This document shows, one piece after another, positions 10,102 to 22,278 of a DNA stretch of 60,000 nucleotides. The notes beneath the pieces were generated by a model. The model saw only the letters and a program-made list of their open reading frames with translations. It was not told where the DNA came from and ran no database searches. The translations under genes and the position numbers were made by a program. How positions within the stretch are numbered: the stretch's first letter is position 1; each line of letters opens with the position of its first letter. This stretch comes from Hydractinia symbiolongicarpus (Eukaryota; Cnidaria; Hydrozoa; Anthoathecata; Hydractiniidae): assembly GCF_029227915.1 (NCBI RefSeq), contig NC_079888.1:17092001-17152000 (forward strand), in the 5' to 3' direction.

Positions 10102-10175
10102 CACCGCTGATGGGAGTCGAACCCACAACCTTTGAATTAGAAGTCCAACGCGCTAGTCCATTGCACCACAGCGGC
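10102..10175 (-). tRNA. tRNA-Arg-TCT: tRNA-Arg(UCU)
   Basis: Only C11T. T5 begins 13 nt downstream. Partner at 24232. Confidence 0.93.
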
Positions 10176-10606
10176 ACGGTTACTGATATTTGATAGGCAT
10201 TGGAGCAATTTAACCCAAAAAAATGTTGTACATCTAGTAATCATTCCTTAACAGGATGGATATGCTAACAGTCGAGTGCAGCAAGCCAAAACAACATGTA
10301 GAGTAAAAATCTAAATGCTTTGTCAATAATAGATTGATGACCTATTTGGCTTTGCTTTTTCTTTGATCAAGTGTTCTTGTGCAAAGAGAGTGGTTAGTAG
10401 AAAGTAATTGCTGCAAAAAAATCTTTTAGTGAATCAGCATATGGAATGCCTTAAATGACTACGGAAATTCCATTAAATTCTATTTTGTTCGGCGTTATTA
10501 ATCTTGGCGTCCCATTAAATGAACTTGGTTTTGATTAAACACATTGAATTCGGTTTGTTTGCGCAGCACCTTTGTTAAATAGCATTGGTAAGAAACTAGC
10601 AAAAAT

Positions 10607-10680
10607 CACCGCTGATGGGAGTCGAACCCACAACCTTTGAATTAGTAGTACAACGCGCTAGTCCATTGCACCACAGCGGC
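10607..10680 (-). tRNA. tRNA-Arg-derived copy, anticodon ACU
   Basis: T34A gives anticodon ACU, complementary to the serine codon AGU, on an arginine scaffold. G30T opens the 30-40 pair, and C11T is also present. T5 begins 2 nt downstream. Same allele at 14614, 24737 and 28744. Confidence 0.85.
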
Positions 10681-11111
10681 ACGGTTACTGATATTTGATA
10701 GGCACTGGAGCAATTTAACCCAACAAAATGTTTGCACATCTAGTAATCATTCGTTAACAGGATGGATATGTTAACAGTCGAGTGCAGCAAGCCAAAACAA
10801 TATGTAGAGTAAAAATCTAAATGCTTTGTCAATAATAGATTGATGACCTATTTGGCTTTGCTTTTTCTTTGATCAAGTGTTCTTGTGCAGAGAGAGTGGT
10901 TAGTAGAAAGTAATTGCTACAAAAAAATCTTTTAGTGAATCAGCATATCAAATGCCTTACATGACTACGGATGTTCCAATAATTTCTATTATGTTCTGCG
11001 TTATTACTCTTGGCTTCCCATTGTATAAATTTGGTTTGGATTTAAGGCATTGAACACGTTTGTTTGCTAAGCATCTCTGTGCAATATCAAGGGTAAAAAT
11101 CTAGCATAAAT

Positions 11112-11185
11112 CACCGCTGATGGGAGTCGAACCCACAACCTTTGAATTAGAAGTCCAACGCGCTAGTCCATTGCGCCACAGCGGC
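11112..11185 (-). tRNA. tRNA-Arg-TCT: tRNA-Arg(UCU), consensus copy
   Basis: Exact consensus with T5 13 nt downstream. Partner at 25242. Confidence 0.96.
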
Positions 11186-11617
11186 ACGGTTACTGATATT
11201 TGATAGGCATTGGAGCAATTTAACCCAACAAAATGTTTGCACATCTAGTAATCATTCGTTAACAGGATGGATATGCTAACAGTCGAGTGCAGCAAGCCAA
11301 AACAACATGTAGAGTAAAAATCTAAAAGCTTTGTCAATAATAGATTGATGACCTATTTGGCTTTGCTTTTTCTTTGATCAAGTGTTCTTGTGCAGGGAGA
11401 GTGGTTAGTAGAAAGTAATTGCTGCAAAAAACTCTTTTAGTGAATCAGCATATGGAATGCCTTAAATGACTACGGAAATTCCATTAAATTCTATTTTGAT
11501 CGGCGTTATTAAACTTGGCGTCCCATTAAATGAACTTGGTTTTGATTAAACACATTGAATTCGGTTTGTTTGCGCAACACCTTTGTTAAATAGCATTGGT
11601 AAGAAATTAGCAAAAAT

Positions 11618-11691
11618 CACCGCTGATGGGAGTCGAACCCACAACCTTTGAATTAGAAGTCCAACGCGCTAGTCCATTGCGCCACAGCGGC
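11618..11691 (-). tRNA. tRNA-Arg-TCT: tRNA-Arg(UCU), consensus copy
   Basis: Exact consensus with T5 2 nt downstream. Its unit repeats the one at 6599 at an offset of 5019 bp. Partner at 25748. Confidence 0.96.
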
Positions 11692-12082
11692 ACGGTTATT
11701 GCTATTTCATAGGCATTGGAGCAATTTAACCCAAGAAAATGTTTGCACATCTAGTAATCATTCGTTAACATGATGAATATGTTAACAGTCGAGTGCGGTA
11801 AGCCAAAACAATATGTAGAGTAAATATCTAAATACTTTGTCAATATTAAATTGATGACACATTTTGTTTTGCTTTTTCTTTGATCAAGTGTTCTTGTGCA
11901 GAGAGAGTGGTTAGTACAAAGTAATTGCTGCAAAAAAATCTTTTAGTGAATCAGCATATCAAATGCCTTACATGACTACGGATGTTCAAATAATTTCTAT
12001 TTTGTTCCGCGTTATTACTCTTGGCTTCCCATTGTATGATCTTGGTTTGGATTTAGGGTAAGGGTAAAAATCTAGCATAAAT

Positions 12083-12156
12083 CACCGCTGATGGGAGTCG
12101 AACCCACAACCTTTGAATTAGAAGTCCAACGCGCTAGTCCATTGCTCCACAGCGGA
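12083..12156 (-). tRNA. tRNA-Arg(UCU), altered
   Basis: G1T and C11A with the shortened 3' flank (465-bp step), as at 7064. Partner at 26213. Confidence 0.82.
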
Positions 12157-12587
12157 ACGGTTACTGATATTTGATAGGCATTGGAGCAATTTAACCCAAC
12201 CAAATGTTTGCACATCTAGTAATCATTCGTTAACAGGATGGATATGCTAACAGTCGAGTGCAGCAAGCCAAAACAAGATGTAGAGTAAAAATCTAAATGC
12301 TTTGTCAATAATAGATTGATGACCTATTTGGCTTTTCTTTTCTTTGATCAAGTGTTCTTGTGCAGAGAGAGTGGTTAGTAGAAAGTAATTGCTGCAAAAA
12401 AATCTTTTAGTGAAGCAGCATATGGAATGCCTTAAATGACTACGGAAATTCCATTAAATTCTATTTTGTTCGGCGTTATTAATCTTGGCATCCCATTAAA
12501 TGAACTTGGTTTTGATTAAACACATTGAATTCGGTTTGTTTGCGCAGCACCTTTGTTAAATAACATTGGTAAGAAACTAGCAAAAAT

Positions 12588-12661
12588 CACCGCTGATGGG
12601 AGTCGATCCCACAACCTTTGAATTAGAAGTCCAACGCGCTAGTCCATTGCGCCACAGCGGT
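12588..12661 (-). tRNA. tRNA-Arg(UCU), altered
   Basis: G1A and T54A, as at 8075 (offset 4513). T5 begins 2 nt downstream. Partner at 26718. Confidence 0.85.
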
Positions 12662-13097
12662 ACGGCTATATAAATATGATAGGCATTGCAGCGATTTAAC
12701 CCAAGAGAATGGTTACACATCTAGTGATCATTCGTTAACAGGATGGATATGTTAACACCCGAGTGCAGTAAGCCAAAACAATATGTTGAGTAAAAGTCTA
12801 AATGCTTTGTCAATATTTAATTGATGACCTATTTGGCTTTGCTTTTTCTTTGATCAAGTGTTCTTGTGCAGAGAGTGTAGCTACTAGAAAGTAATTACTG
12901 CAAATGAAAAAAACTTCTAGTGAATCAGCATATGGAATGCCTTAAATGACTACGGAAATTCCATTAAATTCTACTTTGTTCTGCGTTATTAATCTTGGCG
13001 TCCCAGTAAATGGACTTGGTTTTGATTAAACACATTGAATACGGTTTGTTTGCGCAGCACCTTTGTTAAATAGCATTGGTAAGAAATTAGCAAAAAT

Positions 13098-13171
13098 CAC
13101 CGCTGATGGGAGTCGAACCCACAACCTTTGAATTAGAAGTCCAACGCGCTAGTCCATTGCGCCACAGCGGA
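13098..13171 (-). tRNA. tRNA-Arg-TCT: tRNA-Arg(UCU)
   Basis: Only G1T, as at 8585 (offset 4513). T5 begins 2 nt downstream. Partner at 27228. Confidence 0.89.
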
Positions 13172-13603
13172 ACGGTTACTGATATTTGATAGGCATTGGA
13201 GCAATTTAACCCAACAAAATGTTTGCACATCTAGTAATCATTCGTTAACAGGATGGATATGCTAACAGTCGAGTGCAGCAAGCCAAAACAACATGTAGAG
13301 TAAAAATCTAAATGCTTTGTCAATAATAGATTGATGACCTATTTGGCTTTGCTTTTTCTTTGATCAAGTGTTCTTGTGCAGAGAGAGTGGTTAGTAGAAA
13401 GTAATTGCTGCAAAAAAATCTTTTAGTGAATCAGCATATCGAATGCCTTACATGACTACTGATGTTCCAATAATTTTTATTATGTACTGCGTTATTACTC
13501 TTGGCTTCCCATTAAATGAATTTGGTTTGGATTTAAGGCATTGAATTCGGTTTGTTTGCGCAGCACCTTTGTTAAATAGCATTGGTAAGAAACTAGCAAA
13601 AAT

Positions 13604-13677
13604 CACCGCTGATGGGAGTCGAACCCACAACCTTTGAATTAGAAGTCCAACGCGCTAGTCCATTGCACCACAGCGGC
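13604..13677 (-). tRNA. tRNA-Arg-TCT: tRNA-Arg(UCU)
   Basis: Only C11T, as at 9091 (offset 4513). T5 begins 2 nt downstream. Partner at 27734. Confidence 0.93.
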
Positions 13678-14108
13678 ACGGTTACTGATATTTGATAGGC
13701 ACTGGAGCAATTTAACCCAACAAAATGTTTGCACATCTAGTAATCATTCGTTAACAGGATGGATATGTTAACAGTCGAGTGCAGCAAGCCAAAACAATAT
13801 GTAGAGTAAAAATCTAAATGCTTTGTCAATAATAGATTGATGACACATTTTGTTTTGCTTTTTCTTCGATCAAGTGTTCTTGTGCAGAGAGAGTGGTTAG
13901 TACAAAGTAATTGCTGCAAAAAAATCTTTTAGTGAATCAGCATATCAAATGCCTTACATGACTACGGATGTTCCAATAATATCTATTATGTTTTGCGTTA
14001 TTACTCTTGGCTTCCCATTGTATGAATTTGGTTTGGATTTAAGGCATTGAACACGTTTGTTTGCTAAGCATCTCTGTACAATATCAAGGGTAAAAATCTA
14101 GCATAAAT

Positions 14109-14182
14109 CACCACTGATGGGAGTCGAACCCACAACCTTTGAATTAGAAGTCCAACGCGCTAGTCCATTGCACCACAGCGGC
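14109..14182 (-). tRNA. tRNA-Arg-TCT: tRNA-Arg(UCU)
   Basis: C11T and C69T (G4-U69 wobble). T5 begins 13 nt downstream. Matches the unit at 10102 (offset 4007) apart from C69T. Partner at 28239. Confidence 0.91.
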
Positions 14183-14613
14183 ACGGTTACTGATATTTGA
14201 TAGGCATTGGAGCAATTTAACCCAAAAAAATGTTGTACATCTAGTAATCATTCCTTAACAGGATGGATATGCTAACAGTCGAGTGCAGCAAGCCAAAACA
14301 ACATGTAGAGTAAAAATCTAAATGCTTTGTCAATAATAGATTGATGACCTATTTGGCTTTGCTTTTTCTTTGATCAAGTGTTCTTGTGCAAAGAGAGTGG
14401 TTAGTAGAAAGTAATTGCTGCAAAAAAATCTTTTAGTGAATCAGCATATGGAATGCCTTAAATGACTACGGAAATTCCATTAAATTCTATTTTGTTCGGC
14501 GTTATTAATCTTGGCGTCCCATTAAATGAACTTGGTTTTGATTAAACACATTGAATTCGGTTTGTTTGCGCAGCACCTTTGTTAAATAGCATTGGTAAGA
14601 AACTAGCAAAAAT

Positions 14614-14687
14614 CACCGCTGATGGGAGTCGAACCCACAACCTTTGAATTAGTAGTACAACGCGCTAGTCCATTGCACCACAGCGGC
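14614..14687 (-). tRNA. tRNA-Arg-derived copy, anticodon ACU
   Basis: T34A, G30T and C11T, as at 10607 (offset 4007). T5 begins 2 nt downstream. Partner at 28744. Confidence 0.85.
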
Positions 14688-15118
14688 ACGGTTACTGATA
14701 TTTGATAGGCACTGGAGCAATTTAACCCAACAAAATGTTTGCACATCTAGTAATCATTCGTTAACAGGATGGATATGTTAACAGTCGAGTGCAGCAAGCC
14801 AAAACAATATGTAGAGTAAAAATCTAAATGCTTTGTCAATAATAGATTGATGACCTATTTGGCTTTGCTTTTTCTTTGATCAAGTGTTCTTGTGCAGAGA
14901 GAGTGGTTAGTAGAAAGTAATTGTTACAAAAAAATCTTTTAGTGAATCAGCATATCAAATGCCTTACATGACTACGGATGTTCCAATAATTTCTATTATG
15001 TTCTGCGTTATTACTCTTGGCTTCCCATTGTATAAATTTGGTTTGGATTTAAGGCATTGAACACGTTTGTTTGCTAAGCATCTCTGTGCAATATCAAGGG
15101 TAAAAATCTAGCATAAAT

Positions 15119-15192
15119 CACCGCTGATGGGAGTCGAACCCACAACCTTTGAATTAGAAGTCCAACGCGCTAGTCCATTGCGCCACAGCGGC
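15119..15192 (-). tRNA. tRNA-Arg-TCT: tRNA-Arg(UCU), consensus copy
   Basis: Exact consensus with T5 13 nt downstream. Partner at 29249. Confidence 0.96.
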
Positions 15193-15624
15193 ACGGTTAC
15201 TGATATTTGATAGGCATTGGAGCAATTTAACCCAACAAAATGTTTGCACATCTAGTAATCATTCGTTAACAGGGTGGATATGCTAACAGTCGAGTGCAGC
15301 AAGCCAAAACAACATGTAGAGTAAAAATCTAAATGCTTTGTCAATAATAGATTGATGACCTATTTGGCTTTGCTTTTTCTTTGATCAAGTGTTCTTGTGC
15401 AGGGAGAGTGGTTAGTAGAAAGTAATTGCTTTAAAAAAATCTTTTAGTGAATCAGCATATGGAATGCCTTAAATGACTACGGAAATTCCATTAAATTCTA
15501 TTTTGATCGGCGTTATTAAACTTGGCGTCCCATTAAATGAACTTGGTTTTGATTAAACACATTGAATTCGGTTTGTTTGCGCAACACCTTTGTTAAATAG
15601 CATTGGTAAGAAACTAGCAAAAAT

Positions 15625-15698
15625 CACCGCTGATGGGAGTCGAACCCACAACCTTTGAATTAGTAGTCCAACGCGCTAGTCCATTGCACCACAGCGGC
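15625..15698 (-). tRNA. tRNA-Arg-derived copy, anticodon ACU, well folded
   Basis: T34A gives anticodon ACU. The only other change is C11T (wobble), so all stems can form and U33 is kept. Boxes are usable and T5 begins 2 nt downstream. C35, an arginine identity base, is retained, so it might accept arginine yet read AGU. Partner at 29755; same allele at 33302. Confidence 0.88.
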
Positions 15699-16130
15699 AC
15701 GGTTACTGATATTTGATAGGCACTGGAGCAATTTAACCCAACAAAATGTTTGCACATCTAGTAATCATTCGTTAACAGGATGGATATGTTAACAGTCGAG
15801 TGCAGCAAGCCAAAACAATATGTAGAGTAAAAATCTAAATGCTTTGTCAATAATAGATTGATGACCTATTTGGCTTTGCTTTTTCTTTGATCAAGTGTTC
15901 TTGTGCAGAGAGAGTGGTTAGTAGAAAGTAATTGCTACAAAAAAATCTTTTAGTGAATCAGCATATCGAATGCCTTACATGACTACGGATGTTCCAATAA
16001 TTTCCATTATGTACTGCGTTATTAATCTTGGCTTCCCATTAAATGAATTTGATTTGGATTTAAGGCATTGAATTCGGTTTGTTTGCGCAGCACCTTTGTT
16101 AAATAGCATTGGTAAGAAACTAGCAAAAGT

Positions 16131-16204
16131 CACCGCTGATGGGAGTCGAACCCACAACCTTTGAATTAGAAGTCCAACGCGCTAGTCCATTGCACCACAG
16201 CGGT
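16131..16204 (-). tRNA. tRNA-Arg-TCT: tRNA-Arg(UCU)
   Basis: C11T and G1A (A1-U72 pair). The terminator is only T4, starting 3 nt downstream, where neighbours have T5. Partner at 30261. Confidence 0.9.
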
Positions 16205-16636
16205 ACGGTTACTGATATTTGATAGGCACTGGAGCAATTTAACCCAACAAAATGTTTGCACATCTAGTAATCATTCGTTAACAGGATGGATATGTTAACA
16301 GTCGAGTGCAGCAAGCCAAAACAATATGTAGAGTAAAAATCTAAATGCTTTGTCAATAATAGATTGATGACACATTTTGTTTTGCTTTTTCTTTGATCAA
16401 GTGTTCTTGTGCAGAGAGAGTGGTTAGTACAAAGTAATTGCTGCAAGAAAATCTTTTAGTGAATCAGCATATGGAATGCCTTAAATGACTACGGAAATTC
16501 TATTAAATTCTACTTTGTTCGGCGTTATTAATCTTGGCGTCCCATTAAATGAACTTGGTTTTGATTAAACACATTGAATTCGGTTTGTTTGCGCAGCACC
16601 TTTGTTAAATAGCATTGGTAAGAAACTAGCAAAAAT

Positions 16637-16710
16637 CACCGCTGATGGGAGTCGAACCCACAACCTTTGAATTAGAAGTCCAACGCGCTTGCCCATTGCG
16701 CCACAGCAGC
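16637..16710 (-). tRNA. tRNA-Arg(UCU), altered D loop
   Basis: A20G and T20bA in the D loop, and C3T (U3-G70 wobble). A20 is an arginine identity base in bacteria and many eukaryotes. T5 begins 2 nt downstream. Partner at 30767. Confidence 0.85.
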
Positions 16711-17141
16711 ACGGCTATATAAATATGATAGGCATTGCAGCGATTTAACCCAAGAAAATGGTTACACATCTAGTAACCATTCGGTAACATGATGGATATG
16801 TTAACACCCCAGTGCAGTAAGCCAAAACAATATGTTGAGTAAAAGTCTAAATGCTTTGTCAATATTTAATTGATGACCTATTTGGCTTTGCTTTTTCTTT
16901 GATCAAGTGTTCTTGTGCAGAGAGAGTGGTTAGTAGAAAGTAATTGCTACAAAAAAATCTTTTAGTGAATCAGCATATCGAATGCCTTACATGACTACGG
17001 ATGTTCCAATAATTTCTATTATGTACTGCGTTATTACTCTTGGCTTCCCATTAAATGAATTTGGTTTGGATTTAAGGCATTGAACACGTTTGTTTGCTAA
17101 GCATCTCTGTGCAATAGCAAGGGTAAAAATCTTGGATGTAT

Positions 17142-17215
17142 CACCGCTGATGGGAGTCGAACCCACAACCTTTGAATTAGAAGGCCAACGCGCTAGTCCA
17201 TTGCGCCGCAGCGGC
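17142..17215 (-). tRNA. tRNA-Arg(UCU), altered
   Basis: A31C breaks the last pair of the anticodon stem, and T8C hits box A. T5 begins 13 nt downstream after a variant trailer. Last tRNA of copy A; partner at 31272. Confidence 0.82.
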
Positions 17216-17650
17216 TCGGTAACTGATACTTGATAGGCATTGGAACAATTTAACCCAACAAAATGTTTACACATCTAGTAATCATTCGTTAACATGATGA
17301 ATATGTTAACAGTCGAGTGCAGTAAGCCAAAACAATATGTAGAGTAAATATCTAAATACTTTGTCAATTTTAAATTGATGACCTATTTTGTTTTGCTTTT
17401 TCTTTGATCAAGTGCCCTTGCGCAGAGAGAGTAGCTACTAGAAAGTAATTACTGCAAATGAAAAAAACTTCTAGTGAATCAGCATATCAAATGCCTTACA
17501 TGACTACGGATGTTCCATTAATTTCTATTATGTTCTGCGTTATTAATTTTGGCTTCCCATTGTATGAATTTGGTTTGGATTTAACACATTGAACACGTTT
17601 GTTTGCTAAGCATCTCTGTGCAATATCAAGGGTAAAAATCTAGCATAAAT

Positions 17651-17724
17651 CACCGCTGATGGGAGTCGAACCCACAACATTTGAATTAGAAGTCCAACGC
17701 GCTAGTCCATTGCACCACAGCGGC
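17651..17724 (-). tRNA. tRNA-Arg-TCT: tRNA-Arg(UCU)
   Basis: C11T and G45T; first tRNA of copy B, matching 3056. T5 begins 13 nt downstream. Confidence 0.9.
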
Positions 17725-18155
17725 ACGGTTACTGATATTTGATAGGCATTGGAGCAATTTAACCCAACAAAATGTTTGCACATCTAGTAATCATTCGTTA
17801 ACAGGATGGATATGTTAACAGTCGAGTGCAGCAAGCCAAAACAATATTTAGAGTAAAAATCTAAATGCTTTCTCAATAATAGATTGATGACCTATTTGGC
17901 TTTGCTTTTTCTTTGATCAAGTGTTCTTGTGCAGAGAGAGTGGTTAGTAGAAAGTAATTGCTGCAAAAAAATCTTTTAGTGAATCAGCATATCGATTGCC
18001 TTACATGACTACGGATGTGCCATTAATTTCTATTATGTTCTGCGTTATTACTCTTGGCTTCCCATTAAATGAAATTGGTTTGGATTTAACGCATTGAGCA
18101 CGTATGTTTGCTAAGCATCTCTGTGCAATAGCAAGGGTAAAAATCTAGCATAAAT

Positions 18156-18229
18156 CACCGCTGATGGAAGTCGAACCCACCCCCTTTGAATTAGAAGTCC
18201 CACGCGCTAGTCAATTGCGCCACAGCGGC
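18156..18229 (-). tRNA. tRNA-Arg(UCU) copy, degenerate 'P' type
   Basis: T28G, T47G, T48G, C61T and G18T, exactly as at 3561. T5 begins 13 nt downstream. Probable pseudogene. Confidence 0.72.
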
Positions 18230-18660
18230 ACGGTTACTGATATTTGATAGGCATTGGAGCAATTTAACCCAACAAAATGTTTGCACATCTAGTAATCATT
18301 CGTTAACAGGATGGATATGTTAAAAGTCGAGTGCAGCAAGCCAAAACAATATGTAGAGTAAATATCTAAATGCTTTGTCAATAATAGATTGATGACCTAT
18401 TTGGCTTTGCTTTTTCTTTGATCAAGTGTTCTTGTGCAGAGAGAGTGGTTAGTACAAAGTAATTGCTGCAAAAAAATCTTTTAGTGAATCAGCATATCAA
18501 ATGCCTTACATGACTACGGATGTTCCAATAATTTCTATTATGTTCTGCGTTATTACTCTTGGCTTCCCATTGTATGAATTTGGTTTGGATTTAACACATT
18601 GAACACGTTTGTTTGCTAAGCATCTCTGTGCAATATCAAGGGTAAAAATCTAGCATAAAT

Positions 18661-18734
18661 CACCGCTGATGGGAGTTGAACCCACAACCTTTGAATTAGA
18701 AGTCCAACGCGCTAGTCCATTGCGCCACAGCGGC
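18661..18734 (-). tRNA. tRNA-Arg-TCT: tRNA-Arg(UCU)
   Basis: Only G57A; copy-B partner of 4066. T5 begins 13 nt downstream. Confidence 0.93.
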
Positions 18735-19166
18735 ACGGCTGTATAAATATGATAGGCATTGCAGCGATTTAACCCAAGAAAGTGGTTACATATCTAGTGA
18801 TCATTCGTTAACAGGATGGATATGTTAACAGTCGAGTGCAGCAAGCCAAAACAATATGTAGAGTAAAAATCTAAATGCTTTGTCAATAATAGATTGATGA
18901 CACATTTTGTTTTGCTTTTTCTTTGATCAAGTGTTTTTGTGCAGAGAAAGTGGTTAGTAGAAAGTAATTGGTGCAAAAAAATCTTTTAGTGAATCAGCAT
19001 ATGGAATGCCTTAAATGACTACGGAAATTCCATTAAATTCTATTTTGTTCGGCGTTATTAATCTTGGCGTCCCATTAAATGAACTTGGTTTTGATTAAAC
19101 ACATTGAATTCTGTTTGTTTGCGCAGCACCTTTGTTAAATAGCATTGGTAAGAAACTAGCAAAAAT

Positions 19167-19240
19167 CACCGCTGATGGGAGTCGAACCCACAACCTTTGA
19201 ATTAGAAGTCCAACGCGCTAATCCATTGCGCCACAGCGGC
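19167..19240 (-). tRNA. tRNA-Arg-TCT: tRNA-Arg(UCU)
   Basis: Only C20aT; partner of 4572. T5 begins 2 nt downstream. Confidence 0.94.
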
Positions 19241-19672
19241 ACGGCTGTATAAATATGATAGGCATTGCAGCGATTTAACCCAAGAAAATGGTTACACATC
19301 TAGTAACCATTCGGTAACATGATGGATATGTTAACAGTCGAGTGCGGTAAGCCAAAACAATATGTAGCGTAAATATCTAAAGACTTTGTCAATATTAAAT
19401 TGATGACACATTTTGTTTTGCTTTTTCTTTGATCAAGTGTTCTTGTGCAGAGAGAGTGGTTAGTACAAAGTAATTGCTGCTAAAAAATCTTTTAGTGAAT
19501 CAGCATATGGAATGCCTTAAATGACTACGGAAATTCCATTAAATTCTATTTTGTTCGGCGTTATTAATCTTGGCGTCCCATTAAATGAACTTGGTTTTGA
19601 TTAAACACATTGAATTCTGTTTGTTTGCGCAGCACCTTTGTTAAATAGCATTGGTAAGAAACTAGCAAAAAT

Positions 19673-19746
19673 CACCGCTGATGGGAGTCGAACCCACAAC
19701 CTTTGAATTAGAAGTCCAACGCGCTAGTCCATTGCGCCACAGCGGC
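19673..19746 (-). tRNA. tRNA-Arg-TCT: tRNA-Arg(UCU), consensus copy
   Basis: Exact consensus; partner of 5078. T5 begins 2 nt downstream. Confidence 0.96.
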
Positions 19747-20178
19747 ACGGCTATATAAATATGATAGGCATTGCAGCGATTTAACCCAAGAAAATGGTTA
19801 CACATCTAGTGATCGTTCGGTAACATGATGGATATGTTAACAGTCGAGTGCAGTAAGCCAAAACAACATGTTGAGTAAAAGTCTAAATGCTTTGTCAATA
19901 TTTAATTGATGACCTATTTGGCTTTGCTTTTTCTTTGATCAGGTGTTCTTGTGCAGAGAGAGTGGTTAGTAGAAATTAATTGCTGCAAAAAAATCTTTTA
20001 GTGAATCAGCATATGGAATGCCTTAAATGACTACGGAAATTCTATTAAATTCTACTTTTTTCGGCGTTAATAATCTTGGCGTCCCATTAAATGAACTTGG
20101 TTTTGATTAAACACAATGAATTCGGTTTGTTTGCGCAGCACCTTTGTTAAATAGCATTGGTAAGAAACTAGCAAAAAT

Positions 20179-20252
20179 CACCGCTAATGGGAGTCGAACC
20201 CACAACTTTTGAATTAGAAGTCCAACGCGCTAGTCCATTGCGCCACAGCGGC
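20179..20252 (-). tRNA. tRNA-Arg-TCT: tRNA-Arg(UCU)
   Basis: C66T and G45A; partner of 5584. T5 begins 2 nt downstream. Confidence 0.9.
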
Positions 20253-20683
20253 ACGGCTATATAAGTATGATAGGCATTGCAGCGATTTAACCCAAGAAAA
20301 TGGTTACACATCTAGTAACCATTCGGTAACATGATGGATATGTTAACACCCGAGTGCAGTAAGCCAAAACAATATGTTGAGTAAAAGTCTAAATGCTTTG
20401 TCAATATTTAATTGATGACCTATTTGGCTTTGCTTTTTCTTTGATCAAGTGTTCTTGTGCAGAGAGAGTGGTTAGTAGAAAGTAATTGCTACAAAAAAAT
20501 CTTTTAGTGAATCAGCATATCGAATGCCTTACATGACTACGGATGTTCCAATAATTTCTATTATGTACTGCGTTATTACTCTTGGCTTCCCATTAAATGA
20601 ATTTGGTTAGGATTTAAGGCATTGAACATGTTTGTTTGCTAAGCATCTCTGTGCAATAGCAAGGGTAAAAATCTTGGATAAAT

Positions 20684-20757
20684 CACTGCTGATGGGAGTC
20701 GAACCCACAACCTTTGAATTAGAAGTCCAACGCGCTAGTCCATTGCGCCGCAGCGGC
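20684..20757 (-). tRNA. tRNA-Arg(UCU), altered
   Basis: G70A mismatch and T8C; partner of 6089. T5 begins 13 nt downstream. Confidence 0.82.
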
Positions 20758-21193
20758 ACGGTTACTGATATTTGATAGGCATTGGAACAATTTAACCCAA
20801 CAAAATGTTTGCACATCTAGTAATCATTCGTTAACATGATGAATATGTTAACAGTCGAGTGCAGTAAGCCAAAACAATATGTAGAGTAAATATCTAAATA
20901 CTTTGTCAATTTTAAATTGATGACCTATTTTGTTTTGCTTTTTCTTTGATCAAGTGCCCTTGCGCAGAGAGAGTAGCTACTAGAAAGTAATTACTGCAAA
21001 TGAAAAAAACTTCTAGTGAATCAGCATATGGAATGCCTTAAATGACTACGGAAATTCCATTAAATTCTACTTTGTTCTGCGTTATTAATCTTGGCGTCCC
21101 AGTAAATGGACTTGGTTTTGATTAAACACATTGAATACGGTTTGTTTGCGCAGCACCTTTGTTAAATAGCATTGGTAAGAAATTAGCAAAAAT

Positions 21194-21267
21194 CACCGCT
21201 GATGGGAGTCGAACCCACAACCTTTGAATTAGAAGTCCAACGCGCTAGTCCATTGCGCCACAGCGGC
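21194..21267 (-). tRNA. tRNA-Arg-TCT: tRNA-Arg(UCU), consensus copy
   Basis: Exact consensus; partner of 6599. Its upstream spacer is a hybrid: up to about 21371 it follows the spacer of 6599, afterwards that of 7064. This marks the loss of one unit. Confidence 0.96.
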
Positions 21268-21698
21268 ACGGTTATTGATATTTCATAGGCATTGGAGCAA
21301 TTTAACCCAAGAAAATGTTTGCACATCTAGTAATCATTCGTTAACATGATGAATATGTTAACAGTCGAGTGCAGCAAGCCAAAACAAGATGTAGAGTAAA
21401 AATCTAAATGCTTTGTCAATAATAGATTGATGACCTATTTGGCTTTTCTTTTCTTTGATCAAGTGTTCTTGTGCAGAGAGAGTGGTTAGTAGAAAGTAAT
21501 TGCTGCAAAAAAATCTTTTAGTGAAGCAGCATATGGAATGCCTTAAATGACTACGGAAATTCCATTAAATTCTATTTTGTTCGGCGTTATTAATCTTGGC
21601 ATCCCATTAAATGAACTTGGTTTTGATTAAACACATTGAATTCGGTTTGTTTGCGCAGCACCTTTGTTAAATAGCATTGGTAAGAAACTAGCAAAAAT

Positions 21699-21772
21699 CA
21701 CCGCTGATGGGAGTCGAACCCACAACCTTTGAATTAGTTGTCCAACGCGCTAGTCCATTGCACCACAGCGGC
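21699..21772 (-). tRNA. tRNA-Arg-derived copy with disrupted anticodon loop
   Basis: T33A, T34A and C11T; partner of 7569 at the new offset 14130. T5 begins 2 nt downstream. Confidence 0.82.
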
Positions 21773-22204
21773 ACGGTTACTGATATTTGATAAGCACTGG
21801 AGCAATTTAACCCAACAAAATGTTTGCACATCTAGTAATCATTCGTTAACAGGATGGATATGTTAACAGTCGAGTGCAGCAAGCCAAAACAATATGTAGA
21901 GTAAAAACCTAAATGCTTTGTCAATAATAGATTGATGACCTATTTGGCTTTGCTTTTTCTTTGATCAAGTGTTCTTGTGCAGAGAGAGTGGTTAGTAGAA
22001 AGTAATTGCTACGAAAAAATCTTTTAGTGAATCAGCATATCGAATGCCTTACATGACTACGGATGCTCCAATAATTTCTATTATGTACTGCGTTATTACT
22101 CTTGGCTTCCCATTAAATGAATTTGGTTTGGATTTAACGCATTGAATTCGGTTTGTTTGCGCAGTACCTTTGTTTAATAGCATTGGTAAGAAACTAGCAA
22201 AAAT

Positions 22205-22278
22205 CACCGCTGATGGGAGTCGATCCCACAACCTTTGAATTAGAAGTCCAACGCGCTAGTCCATTGCGCCACAGCGGT
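22205..22278 (-). tRNA. tRNA-Arg(UCU), altered
   Basis: G1A and T54A; partner of 8075. T5 begins 2 nt downstream. Confidence 0.85.

Larger units (their letters stand above)
2877..17487 (-). repeat. Large duplication, copy A (about 14.6 kb)
   Basis: tRNAs from 3056 to 6599 recur in the same order with the same private substitutions at +14595 bp. Those from 7569 to 17142 recur at +14130 bp. The block bounds fall in the 16-bp word shared by all units (tagtgaatcagcatat), so the ends are uncertain by that much. Nested inside are older repeats: 6599-7137 resembles 11618-12156 (offset 5019), 8075-9164 resembles 12588-13677 (offset 4513) and 10102-11185 resembles 14109-15192 (offset 4007). Confidence 0.93.
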
